The notes under the pieces were generated by a model that was not told the DNA's origin, made no database searches, and saw only the letters and a program-made list of their open reading frames with translations. The position numbers and the translations under genes are program-made. This document shows positions 1-9,152 of a stretch of 64,000 bases of DNA, in pieces. The stretch's first letter is position 1; each line of letters opens with the position of its first letter. This stretch comes from Aedes albopictus (lineage: Eukaryota > Arthropoda > Insecta > Diptera > Culicidae), in the NCBI RefSeq assembly GCF_035046485.1, contig NC_085138.1:42815464-42879463 (forward strand). Reading direction: 5' to 3'.

Positions 1-879
1 TCTGCGTATTTTCCAGAATATTCATACATTCATTATATTTTGTTTTAAGTGCCTGGTACGCTTCTATCTCTCTATTCCATTCTAATGGTGGTATTCTATT
101 GGCGTATTTATTTAACCCTCTAATACCCAAATTTTTGATTTTGATCTAAATATCATTTTTCGTCATCTAAAATCGATTTAAACATGTTTTGGAAGATGAT
201 TCTTTTTAATTCTCGATTTCATGAATTTCAGTTTTTGATTTTTCTAATTTTTATTTTTAAACTTCCCCACACTTTTATATTTTTCCTGGAAGCCTATTTG
301 GGGTACGGATTTTTTGGGATGAAAACATTTTGAGATTTTATGATTATTGTTGAAATATTTTTATTTTGAATTTTTTTCACATAAAATTTTATTTTCCGTG
401 TAATTTTGAGGAAAATAATTTTAGAGTGTATTCGATCCCCTTAAACAAATAAACAAGGATAGAATGGTTTGGGAAAAATTTAAAATATGTTATTTGTAGC
501 GATTCAATACAAAATAAACAATGACTTCTGAAAGGAGACCAAAACATCAATTTTTCAATGATTTTTAAAAAATGTAAATACGCTTTAAAATACACCAAAA
601 ACCGTTTTGAGATATACAAAACAGTCCTAAATATCAGCCAAAAATATAAAAATATTGATTTTCCACGAAACAAAAATTACAAAAATACTCAAACTATACC
701 CCGTCTAAAGGCGGGATTGGGTATTAGAGGGTTAAAATGAGTTTGTATTCGATAAATAAATCTTTCAAGATTTCGGTTTTTTCTGTTACCCCTTGTAATG
801 AGCGTGGACGATTTATGCTTTTTAATAAATTTAAATGTTCTCTGCTTATGTATTGGTTGATTTCCTTCAATCTGGTCAT
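1..879 (-). pseudogene. gag-like ORF, partial, split by a MITE
   Basis: On the minus strand an open frame starts at ATG 879-877 (MTRLKEINQYIS) and runs to 736. A 616-bp TTAA MITE interrupts it, and it resumes at 111 in the same frame to the window edge (for example RIPPLEWNREIEAY). Skipping the MITE and one TTAA copy keeps the frame open, so the insertion postdates a functional ORF. The protein is Lys/Glu/Leu-rich, probably helical and hydrophilic, with no enzymatic motif. Its place downstream of an LTR-like and primer-site-like signal suggests the N-terminal part of a Gag protein. I do not recognise the family. It could also be another structural protein of an unclassified element. As it stands the frame is broken. 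Confidence 0.45.
116..731. mobile_element. TTAA MITE with CCCTCTAATACCCAA termini
   Basis: The left end CCCTCTAATACCCAA (116-130) is matched by its exact inverted copy TTGGGTATTAGAGGG (717-731). Both ends are flanked by TTAA (112-115 and 732-735), the target duplication typical of piggyBac-type elements. The interior is AT-rich with no plausible protein, so it is non-autonomous. Confidence 0.9.
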
Positions 880-976
880 CTGATTTATTGCATCGTATAG
901 GAAAAAGGATTAATTTAATTTAAGATCATACCAACCAGTCCGAAGAATTTGTTTTAATGCTCGTTCTCGTGCCCTA

Positions 977-1118
977 AGGGTGGTCTGGTTCTGACCGTTC
1001 GCCCCTTTCGTTGCTCAGGGTGGTCTGGTTCTGACCGTTCGCCCCTGAAATTATGGATCTCTGCGCTCCGTTCGTTGCATTGTCCCACAGGGTGATCTGG
1101 CCTCGACCGTTCGCCCCT
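977..1118. repeat. three copies of a ~30-bp repeat inside the LTR-like element
   Basis: The block GGTCTGGTTCTGACCGTTCG recurs at 977-1006 and 1017-1046, with a diverged copy at 1089-1118. It lies between the second small membrane ORF and the gag-like ORF. A minus-strand frame across it gives a Gly-Glu-Arg-Ser-rich peptide, but it has no ATG start and looks like repeat translation. Confidence 0.75.
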
Positions 1119-1158
1119 GGACTTGTTATATTTTGATGATGCTGACCACGGAATTGTG

Positions 1159-1464
1159 CTACTGCATTTCACCTTTTTCCACTGCGGCGGACTGCGCTGC
1201 CGCGATGATCACTTGTATTAATTTCGTTTGCGCGTTCGTCTTCTTGCGCTGCATGTAAACGTACGAAACAGTGATAATTAGCACTGTCAACACAAACACT
1301 AATATTGTGATGGATACTAGGCACACCATATGTTCTGTTTCATTGTCTTTTTCACTCACGGTGTTGGTTATCGTCGTTGTTGTAGGTTCCGTCGTGCTTC
1401 GTTCTTCTGGAAGGCGTGCCCAAATCGGCCGACAGCCGGGTGTTCCACATGGGACTCTAAACAT
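1159..1464 (-). CDS. small single-pass membrane protein (ORF B), unknown
   Basis: This is a 101-residue frame with an ATG start. The N-terminus holds a few Cys/Pro residues (MFRVPCGTPGC), residues ~26-45 are Thr- and acid-rich, residues ~46-70 form one strongly hydrophobic segment (LVSITILVFVLTVLIITV), and a basic stretch follows (QRKKTNAQTK). That pattern is a single transmembrane helix with a cytoplasmic positive cluster. It starts 7 bp after the stop of the other small ORF upstream on the same strand, an unusual spacing for host genes and more like a compact mobile or viral element. The segment ITNTVSEKDNETE resembles ITNNNMAVEETR in the neighbour, so the two may be paralogues. I know of no function, and no homologue is claimed. 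Confidence 0.45.
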   Translation of the reverse strand: MFRVPCGTPGCRPIWARLPEERSTTEPTTTTITNTVSEKDNETEHMVCLVSITILVFVLTVLIITVSYVYMQRKKTNAQTKLIQVIIAAAQSAAVEKGEMQ

Positions 1465-1471
1465 TAGTCTG

Positions 1472-1675
1472 TTATAACGCGCGAACGTTATTTAACACAG
1501 CCTCTCTTGTTGCCGCGTGCTTCACATGGGCCTTCATATGGCTATTGTAAGCCTTAAACATTCCGAAAGTAACTAATATCACTGTGAGTACCACGAGTAC
1601 GATTGCGATTATCCTCGTTTCCTCGACCGCCATGTTGTTGTTTGTAATAAAATTTTCTGTAGAAAACCAGCCCAT
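1472..1675 (-). CDS. small MG-start single-pass membrane protein (ORF A), unknown
   Basis: This is a 67-residue frame with an ATG start. It begins MGWFST, with Gly at position 2 and Thr at position 6, which fits the N-myristoylation consensus by established rules. Residues ~22-41 form one hydrophobic helix (IIAIVLVVLTVILVTFGMF). A His/Lys-rich tail follows (SHMKAHVKHAATR). It is the first ORF after the LTR-like and primer-site-like signals and lies 7 bp before ORF B. Acylated, single-pass and polybasic architecture occurs in several small virus-derived membrane proteins, but that is an analogy of layout only. It could also be a chance ORF, although the clean helix, ATG and tandem arrangement argue against that. 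Confidence 0.45.
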   Translation of the reverse strand: MGWFSTENFITNNNMAVEETRIIAIVLVVLTVILVTFGMFKAYNSHMKAHVKHAATREAVLNNVRAL

Positions 1676-1753
1676 CTTTAATGTTTGTCACTACCAAAGC
1701 ACTTGTTTCACTTTTGTATCGCACACTTCTAATTCGATGATTGCAGATTTAAA

Positions 1754-1766
1754 TCACCGGTCGCCA
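1754..1766 (-). other. primer-binding-site-like sequence
   Basis: The minus strand reads TGGCGACCGGTGA directly after the AACA end of the LTR-like segment. This is close to the tRNA-Arg primer site used by 412/mdg1-type elements, with one extra G. The adjacency is seen; the function is inferred. Confidence 0.4.
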
Positions 1767-2095
1767 TGTTCTAGTCGGTAACAATATAATGTATAATTGA
1801 ACGAAATAATTCTTCGTCTCGCTCGGCGGCTTCGGCAACTGCGACGGTATCGGCCTATAATAACACTTTAGCAGTTAAACAACAATCATTTCCAACATCG
1901 TGTTCGCTGGTGTTCTGGTCGGAAGAAACTCAGAGAGGATTGGCGGTGAACGTCACAACTTGAGGAATAAAACAACGGACAGCGTGTCCGCTCAGTTAAA
2001 CTTGAACTTCACGAATCATGTGTCTTTAATGTTCACTATATCTTATATACTATGTTTACACATTTCTCTTAGCCTAGGTAGCTGTTTGTACAACA
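1767..2095 (-). repeat. putative 5' LTR
   Basis: This 329-bp segment is bounded on the minus strand by TGTTGTAC at the start and TAGAACA at the end, has a TATA-like box and abuts a primer-site-like sequence. The matching 3' LTR is outside the window, so the boundaries are provisional. Confidence 0.4.
2042..2049 (-). promoter_or_regulatory. TATA-like box in the putative LTR
   Basis: The minus strand reads TATATAAG about 45 bp into the putative LTR. It could drive a minus-strand transcript through the two small ORFs. The motif is seen; activity is inferred. Confidence 0.35.
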
Positions 2096-2379
2096 GTCTG
2101 GTGATGTTTTTACAGGTAAGTGATGTTTATCTAAAAGGTAAGTTTATTGTTCATTGCCTTGGCATTGCAGTGCCGTTACGTATGGGTTTTTTTGTTGACG
2201 GTTGAAAGAAAGGTTAAAAGCGATGGGTTTTTTTGTTTGTTGGTAAAAAGGTTGTTTGGGTTTTTACAACTCGAAGAGGTAAGAAAGTAAGTCGGTATTT
2301 CCCGTCGTTGACCATTTGGGAAACCCTAATCAGTGTAATTTTATGATTGTTAATTTGGAATAATTAGTATGCTACACTG

Positions 2380-4213
2380 GAGAATCTGTAAGAATCTCTC
2401 TTGAGATTCTGCTAGAATCTTTCTGGATATACTCCTAGAATTTCCGTGGAGATTCTGCCAGAACCTCTTTGGATATCCTTCGTGAATCTCTCTGGAGATT
2501 CTACTAGAATCTCTCTGGAGATTGTGCTGGAATCTCTTTGAAGATTTTGCAAGAATCACACTAGAGAATCTGCTAGATCTTAGAATCTCTCTGGAGATTC
2601 TGCTAGAATCTCTCTGGAGATTCTGCTAGAATCTCTCTGGAGATTTTCCTAGAATCTCTCTGGGGATTCTGCTAGAATCTCTCTGGAGATTCTGCTAGAA
2701 TCTCTCTGGAGATTCTGCTAGAATCTCTCTGGAGATTCTGCTAGAATCTCTCTGGAGATTCTGCTAGAATCTCACTGGAGATTCTGCTAGAATCTCTCTG
2801 GAGATTCTGCTAGAATCTCTCTGGAGATTCTGCTAGAATCTCACTGGAGATTCTGCTAGAATCCCACTGGAGATTCTGCTAGAATCTCACTGGAGATTCT
2901 GCTTGAATCTCGCTGAAGAGTCTGCTTGAATCTCTCTGGAGATTCTGCTTGAATCTCACTGGAGATTCTGCTTGAATCTCACTGGAGATTCTGCTTGAAT
3001 CTCACTGGAGATTCCGCAAGAATCTCTCTGGAGATTCCGCAAGAATCTCTCTGGAGATTCCGCAAGAATCTCTCTGGAGATTCCGCAAGAATCTCTCTGT
3101 AGATTCCGCAAGAATCTCTCTAGAGATTCCGCAAGAATCTCTCTGGAGATTCCGCAAGAATCTCTCTGGAGATTCCGCAAGAATCTCTCTGGAGAATCCG
3201 CAAGAATCTCTCTGGAGATTCCGCAAGAATCTCTCTGGAGATTCCGCAAGAATCTCTCTGGAGATTCCGCAAGAATCTCTCTGGAGATTCCGCAAGAATC
3301 TCTCTGGAGATTCCGCAAGAATCTCTCTGGAGATTCCACTGGAATCTCTCAGGAGATTTTGCTAGAATCTCTCAGGAGATTCTGCTAGAATCTCTCAGGA
3401 GATTCTGCTAGAATCTCTCAGGAGATTCTGCTAGAATCTCTCAGGAGATTCTGCTAGAATCTCACTGGACATTCTGCTAGAATCTCACTGGAGATTCTGC
3501 TAGAATCTCACTGGAGATTCTGCTAGAATCTCACTGGAGATTCTGCTAGAATCTCACTGGAGATTCTGCTAGAATCTCACTGGAGATTCTGCTAGAATCT
3601 CACTGGAGATTCTGCAAGAATCTCAGTGAAAATTCAACTAGAACCTCACTGAAGATCCTACTAGAATCTCACTAGATATTCTGCTAGAATTTCACTGGAA
3701 ATTCTGCTAGAATCTCACTGGAAATTCTGCTAGAATCTCACTGGAGATTCTGCTAGAATCTCTCTGGAGATTCTCCTAAAATCTCACTGGGATTCTGTTA
3801 GAATCTCACTGTAGATTCTCCTAGAATCCCACTGGAGATTCTGCTAGAATGTCACTGGAGATTCTGCTAGAATCTCTCTGAAGATTCTGCTAGAATCTCA
3901 CTGGAGATTCTGCTAGAATTTCACTGGAGATTCTGCTAGAATCTCACTGGAGATTCTGCTAGAATCTCACTGGAGATTCTGCTAGAATCTCACTGGAGAT
4001 TCTGCTAGAATCTCACTGGAGATTCTGCTAGAATCTCACTGGAGATTCTGCTAGAATCTCACTGGAGATTCTGCTAGAATCTCACTGGAGATTCTGCTAG
4101 AATCTCACTGGAGATTCTGCTAGAATCTCACTGGAGATTCTGCTAGAATCTCACTGGAGATTCTGCTAGAATCTCACTGGAGATTCTGCTAGAATCTTAC
4201 TGGAGATTCTGCT
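2380..4213. repeat. 23-bp minisatellite, left arm
   Basis: Roughly 79 head-to-tail copies of a 23-bp unit of the type GATTCTGCTAGAATCTCACTGGA. The array is organised in blocks of variants: CTCTCTGG units first, CCGCAAG units at about 3010-3340, CTCAGGAG units at about 3340-3450, then long runs of CTCACTGG units. Each unit is self-complementary (AGAATCTC-ACTG-GAGATTCT). Translated frames across it are repeat artefacts. Confidence 0.95.
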
Positions 4214-4475
4214 ATTGGCAGTAGCTTTCGCGCGTTGTCTCCTCATGAATGTAGAGCACTTTTTCCCCGGGGCTGGTGGATGATGGCAAAAGTGACTCAT
4301 TTGCGTTTGGAGGGGTTCTTGGGCAGGTACTTTTCCTATATCAATTGATTTGGCAACCTTGGAGACCGATTTAATAGGAAGAATCGTAGTTAAAATTGCC
4401 AGACATTCAAGAATTTGTTTAACCCTCCGTTTAGGTTTTTCGCACCTGTCGCGTGCCTGTCTGAGATTTTGGCAG
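4214..4475. other. unique spacer between inverted minisatellite arms
   Basis: About 260 bp of non-repetitive sequence separates the oppositely oriented arms. It contains a TTAACCCTCCG end-like sequence near 4419 resembling the TTAA elements in this window. There is no ORF of note. Confidence 0.7.
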
Positions 4476-6010
4476 AGCCTTCAATGGAATTCCAGCAGAA
4501 TCTTCTGAGGAATTGAAGAAGAGTCTCCAGGGAGATTCTAGCAGAATTGCCGGTGAGATTCTAGTATTATCTCCAGCAGTATCTCCAGTGAGATTCTAGC
4601 AGAATCTCCAGTGATATTCTAGCAGAATCTCCAGTGGGATTCTAGTAGAATCTCCAGTGGGATTCTAGCAGAATCTCCAGTGCAATTCTAGCAGAATCTC
4701 CAGTGAGATTCTAGCAGAATCTCCAGTGAGATTCTAGCAGAATCTCCAGTGAGATTCTAGCAGAATCTCCAGTGAGATTCTAGCAGAATCTCCAGTGAGA
4801 TTCTAGCAGAATCTCCAGTGAGATTCTAGCAGAATCTCCAGTGAGATTCTAGCAGAATCTCCAGTGAGATTCTAGCAGAATCTCCAGTGAGATTCTAGCA
4901 GAATCTCCAGTGAGATTCTAGCAGAATCTCCAGTGAGATTCTAGCAGAATCTCCAGTGAGATTCTAGCAGAATCTCCAGTAAGATTCTAGCAGATTCTCC
5001 AGTGAGATTCTAGCAGATTCTCCAGTGAGATTCCAGCAGAATCTCCAGTGAGATTCTAGCAGAATCTCCAGTGAGATTCTAGCAGAATCTCCAGTGAGAT
5101 TCTAGCAGAATCTCCAGTGAGATTCTAGCAGAATCTCCAGTGAGATTCTAGCAGAATCTCCAGTGAGATTCTAGCAGAATCTCCAGTGAGATTCTAGCAG
5201 AATCTCCAGTGAGATTCTAGCAGAATCTCCAGTGAGATTCTAGCAGAATCTCCAGTGAGATTCTAGCAGAATCTCCAGTGAGATTCTAGCAGAATCTCCA
5301 GTGAGATTCTAGCAGAATCTCCAGTGAGATTCTAGCAGAATCTCCAGTGAGATTCTAGCAGAATCTCCAGTGAGATTCTAGCAGAATCTCCAGTGAGATT
5401 CTAGCAGAATCTCCAGTGAGATTCTAGCAGAATCTCCAGTGAGATTCTAGCAGAATCTCCAGTGAGATTCTAGCAGAATCTCCAGTGAGATTCTAGCAGA
5501 ATCTCCAGTGAGATTCTAGCAGAATCTCCAGTGAGATTCTAGCAGAATCTCCAGTGAGATTCTAGCAGAATCTCCAGTGAGATTCTAGCAGAATCCCCAG
5601 TGAGATTCTAGCAGAATATCTAGTGAGATTCTAGCAGAATCTCCAGTGAGATTCTAGCAGAATCTCCAGTGAGATTCTTAAAGAATCTCCAGTGAGATTG
5701 TAGCAGAATCTCCAGTGAGATTCTAGTAGAATCTCCAGTAAGTTTCCAGCAGAATCTCCAGTGAGATTCTAGCAGAATCTCCAGTGAGATTCTAGCACAA
5801 TCTTCAGTGAGATTCTAGCAGAATCTCCAGTGAGATTCTAGCACAATCTCCAGTGAGATTCTAGCAGAATATCCAGTGAAATTCTAGCAGAATATCCAGT
5901 AAACTTCTAGCACAATCTCCAGTGAGATCCTTGCCCAATCTCCAGTGAGATTCTAGCACAATCTCCAATGAGATTCTAACAGAATCTCCAGTGAGATTTT
6001 AACAGAATTT
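4476..6010. repeat. 23-bp minisatellite, right arm (inverted)
   Basis: The same 23-bp family as the left arm but in reverse-complement orientation (AGCAGAATCTCCAGTGAGATTCT), roughly 66 copies. The middle is very homogeneous and the units decay toward both edges. With the left arm it makes a kilobase-scale inverted repeat around a 260-bp spacer. Confidence 0.95.
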
Positions 6011-6015
6011 CCAGT

Positions 6016-6425
6016 GAGCTGCTCTCCGGAGATTGTACTAGAATCTCAATGGAGATTATGATAGAATCTCACTAGAAATTCTGATTCTCTCCAGAGACTC
6101 TGCTAGAATCTCCCCGGAGATTCTGCTAGAATCTCTCCGGGGATTCTGCTGGAATCTCTCTGGAGATTCTGCTAGAATCTCTCCGGAGAGTTTGCTAAAA
6201 TCTCTCCGGAGAGTTTGCTAAAATCTCTCCGGAGAGTTTGCTAAAATCTCTCCGAAGAGTTTGCTAAAATCTCTCCGGAGAGTTTGCTAAAATCTCTCCG
6301 GAGATTATGCTAGAATCTCTCCGGAGACTCTGCCAGAATCTCTCCGGAGATTCTGCTTGAATCTCTCCGGAGATTCTGCTAGAATCTCTCTGGAAATTCT
6401 TTTAGAATCTCTGGAGATTCTGCTA
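6016..6425. repeat. 23-bp minisatellite, third block, re-inverted
   Basis: The orientation switches back to that of the left arm, with units such as TCTCCGGAGATTCTGCTAGA and a local GTTTGCTAAAAT variant repeated about five times. It is a second orientation switch within one array. Confidence 0.9.
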
Positions 6426-7231
6426 AACTTAAATCATTAATTCATAAAACACTATGTAGATATCTTACCCCTTGCATACAAAAACGATGCTTGTAGATCT
6501 TATCCTCTTCATTAACTTTCTATCCTCTAGTAAATCACCTTCAAAACAAAGCAGAAAAACTACTCACCCTAACCGATAACCCCCTGCCAGGGGGTAGATG
6601 ACCTTCACCTCATAAGCGTGGGATGCAAAACCACTGCTCTAGCATCACAACTGAGGAAAAAACGTAAGACCTATAAGATAAAGAAAAGAAAAAAAACTAT
6701 AGAAAAATAAGACGAAAGAGAGAAACTTTACTGTTAAACCATAATTCAAATATTTGCAATTTCGAAAGTTTTCGAGTGCCCCTCGCGGCAAGGCCATCGA
6801 GCCCATCAAAAACCTCCTGGTGGTGCTAGCTGGTTGGGTAACCGAAGCAAAAAGTCAAAAAGGGATTCCTTCGTCCGTGTTTCTCTAGCGCAGCATAGAC
6901 CATCAGGTCGTCGAGGTGCCATAAATTCTAGCCATACCATACCTCATCGCTGCGCTGTTCGTCCTTCCGAGGAACACGGCGACGACAACGACAAGAGGAA
7001 GCGGAAAGAATTCGAAAAATGCCAGAGAGAGATTTCCTTCCTCCTTTTGCGTTGGACCTTCTACTTCGTCGGGCTTGTGCAGAAAAAAAAAGATCCTCTC
7101 CGGTCGAAATGATTTATGACGCGCTTCGCAGAAAAATTTGAATGAACAACAACAATACCATCACGGCACTGATACTGACTGCACTGAACCACTGAACCAT
7201 GCGGATCTGGGATTGAGGAAGGACTGACCAC
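6426..7231. other. non-repetitive intronic or flanking sequence
   Basis: No gene is recognised here. An open frame at 6834-7112 has biased, Arg-rich composition and no recognisable motif. A poly-A-rich patch lies near 6690. This is presumably intronic sequence upstream of the opa zinc-finger exon. Confidence 0.5.
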
Positions 7232-7470
7232 CAGTGATGTCAGATTTTTTCACAAGTGCTTCCGTAGATGAAAATTGATGAGCGGGGGGGAGAATTTCAG
7301 AATTTTTATTCCGTAGATTCAGGGTGAAAATCCGTAGATTTCCCGTAGTTTTCCGTAGGTTTCCGTATAAAAACCGGGTTTTCTGTAGATTTATTCTACG
7401 GATCCGTAGTTCCGTAAAATAAGCGCAATTCCGTAGATCTACGGAAATTTCCGTAGATCTGGTAACGCTG
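7232..7470. mobile_element. hAT-type MITE filled with TCCGTAGAT repeats
   Basis: The ends CAGTGATGTCAGAT and ATCTGGTAACGCTG are imperfect inverted repeats. Both flanks carry the exact 8-bp duplication CTGACCAC (7224-7231 and 7471-7478), the hAT signature length. The interior contains repeated TCCGTAGAT and CCGTAGTT words, partly as the palindrome TCCGTAGATCTACGGA. There is no coding capacity. Confidence 0.85.
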
Positions 7471-7726
7471 CTGACCACGACGGAACGCTTATAAGGAAGA
7501 CGTGACGCGATTGCTCTGCCCCTGCCTCTGCATACCTTCTAATCGAGCGACGATGACGAAGGACAAACAATAGAGCATCTGACAGCTGTGATTGGCTGCG
7601 TACTTGTTGCGTCACCATCCGCCGCGTGCAAGATTGCCGTCACCACATATCATAGACATAATCGCACAGATCACGCGCTTACAATTTCTCATTTGTCTTC
7701 TCTTTTCCATCCACTTTTTTTTGCAG

Positions 7727-7896
7727 GTGAAAAGCCGTTCAAGTGCGAGCACGAGGGCTGCGATAGGCGATTTGCTAATTCATCAGATCGAAAGAAACAT
7801 TCACACGTCCATACATCGGATAAGCCGTATAACTGTCGTGTTAATGGTTGTGATAAATCTTACACTCATCCATCATCGCTGAGGAAACACATGAAG
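7727..7896 (+). CDS. opa: odd-paired (Zic family), internal zinc-finger exon
   Basis: This exon encodes a Zic-family transcription factor segment: the linker GEKPFKC, all of finger 4 (C-x4-[14 protein letters not shown]), the linker HTSDKPYNC, and finger 5 through [13 protein letters not shown]. These are hallmark Zic/odd-paired sequences. A polypyrimidine tract and TTTGCAG precede it (acceptor ending 7726), and a consensus donor AAG|GTACGT follows it. It enters in phase 1 (the first G of Gly comes from the previous exon) and ends on a codon boundary. The second zinc-binding His of finger 5 is not here; it is in the next exon (VHG) 13.1 kb away. In Drosophila, Opa is a nuclear pair-rule factor acting in segmentation and midgut development; that is family knowledge. 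Upstream exons are outside the window. Confidence 0.95.
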
Positions 7897-8154
7897 GTAC
7901 GTTACAGTGAATCGTTTTATTTTCTGGCTTTTTTGCTTTTTCATTTCGAGTTCGAGTCGAGTGTTTCATCGGACGGGTGGAAATAAATTGTTTGTCAAGA
8001 TTTTCAAGTGGCGATATGAGCCGCTCCGCTTCACGGAAAAAGCGAGTTGATTTCCAACTCTTTCCACACTGGCGTAGTGAGGAGTTTTTTCGAAAGGGGT
8101 CCCATAAAGTTGATTGAGTTGAGGATTTCTAAAATTTATCGTAAAATATTAATC

Positions 8155-8487
8155 CACAGACAAACAGACGTAACACTCTTCAAAACAGCTTGGCACATGA
8201 ATTTAACGATCAATTCAAATTTCATTTGATTCGCGCGATCGTTCCACCAGAGGCGCTAGTATTCGATCGCTTTGACGTTTGCCAGTGTACACGTTGCTGA
8301 ATGATGCAAACGAAAATTACAGGCGTTTTGTAGTAGTGTGCGTGTTGGAAAAACGTCAAATCGAAATCCATCATGGCCGACAGCGTCGCGCGCGGTTCTA
8401 CCAATAGGTGGCAGTGTGCTCATGAAAATGACACCGGGCAAAAATTTTTGATGAATTTCCTCTAAGAGTTACGTCTGTTTGTCTGTG
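8155..8487. mobile_element. MITE with CACAGACAAACAGACG termini
   Basis: The left end CACAGACAAACAGACGTAAC and the right end GTTACGTCTGTTTGTCTGTG are exact inverted copies. ATTAATC flanks both sides (8148-8154 and 8488-8494), giving a 7-bp or longer duplication. Relatives lie at 22915 and 23453. The interior carries GGCGCTAGT. There is no coding capacity. Confidence 0.88.
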
Positions 8488-8494
8488 ATTAATC

Positions 8495-9147
8495 ATTACA
8501 TGTCATCTTCACGTTAGTGACAATGACTGTTGTTGGACTGCGTCCAGATGAATCTTTTAGAGACAAATTGAATCGAGCGAGACGCCATACAAAGTTCATA
8601 GACAGTCAAAAGTCAAGCAAGACACACACACAAACAACAAAACGAAGCTTCTAAATCAGTGCTGCTCCAACTTTTAGGAGGTATCGCCCCCTTGGAGCTT
8701 CAGGAGAACGTTTTCGCCCCCCCCCTAAGTAAAATTTAATTTTTCTATGATAAAAGTCTGAATCTTTGCTTAGCGGAGCCCTTGAAAGCTCATTATTTGG
8801 CAATGCTGAGGAAAAAAAAGGTATTTAATATATCTGAATTTGAATCGCTCTCATTTTTATTAAAAAAAAATGCATTTTCGCATGTAAACACAATAAGTTT
8901 TGAAATCATGTTTGTGCTATACATATTCTTGAACAAAATCGAGAAAAATCGAGATTGTTTCCTTGACCCGATTCAAAGTGTATACACTAAACGGTTATCG
9001 TTAATAATAAAGCTGAATAACAATTACAAAAACAGAACGAACTGTTAACATTTACGAACACTCGTTATCTTCAACAAGATGTTTTATCAGTGTTCTATAA
9101 TAGGGTTCTTCAACTCCCGAGAAATTTGGTCACAAGTACTCAAATAA
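8495..9147. other. intronic sequence, no gene
   Basis: AT-rich intron sequence with a C-rich patch near 8720 (CGCCCCCCCCC). A frame at 8782-9048 is Lys/Asn/Ile-rich without motifs. I see nothing functional. Confidence 0.5.
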
Positions 9148-9152
9148 GAGTG

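Larger units (their letters stand above)
1..2095 (-). mobile_element. 5' part of an LTR-retrotransposon-like element
   Basis: Read on the minus strand, this stretch has the order expected at the 5' end of an LTR element: an LTR-like segment bounded by TGTT and AACA (2095 to 1767), an adjoining primer-binding-site-like TGGCGACCGGTGA (1766 to 1754), two short ORFs, a small internal repeat, and an ORF running off the left edge of the window. The primer-site resemblance is to the tRNA-Arg-type site of 412/mdg1-like elements, which is family knowledge. The second LTR and the pol gene would lie left of the window, so the LTR call is inferred from one end only. Confidence 0.45.

Noticed and set aside
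954..1172. 72-residue minus-strand frame with GERSEPDHP repeats
   Set aside because: No ATG start and composed of the three-copy 30-bp repeat.
2956..3339. Minus-strand frames of 97-127 residues with repeated ERFLRNLQRDSCG
   Set aside because: Translation of the 23-bp minisatellite; 69 nt is three units, so the frame stays open by period.
2380..6425. Possible CRISPR array
   Set aside because: Uniform tandem 23-mers without unique spacers, in a eukaryotic genome context.
6834..7112. 92-residue + frame
   Set aside because: No motif, biased composition, no splice or promoter support.
7588..7986. 132-residue + frame containing the zinc fingers
   Set aside because: It reads through both splice sites; only 7727-7896 is exon, supported by acceptor and donor consensus and Zic homology.
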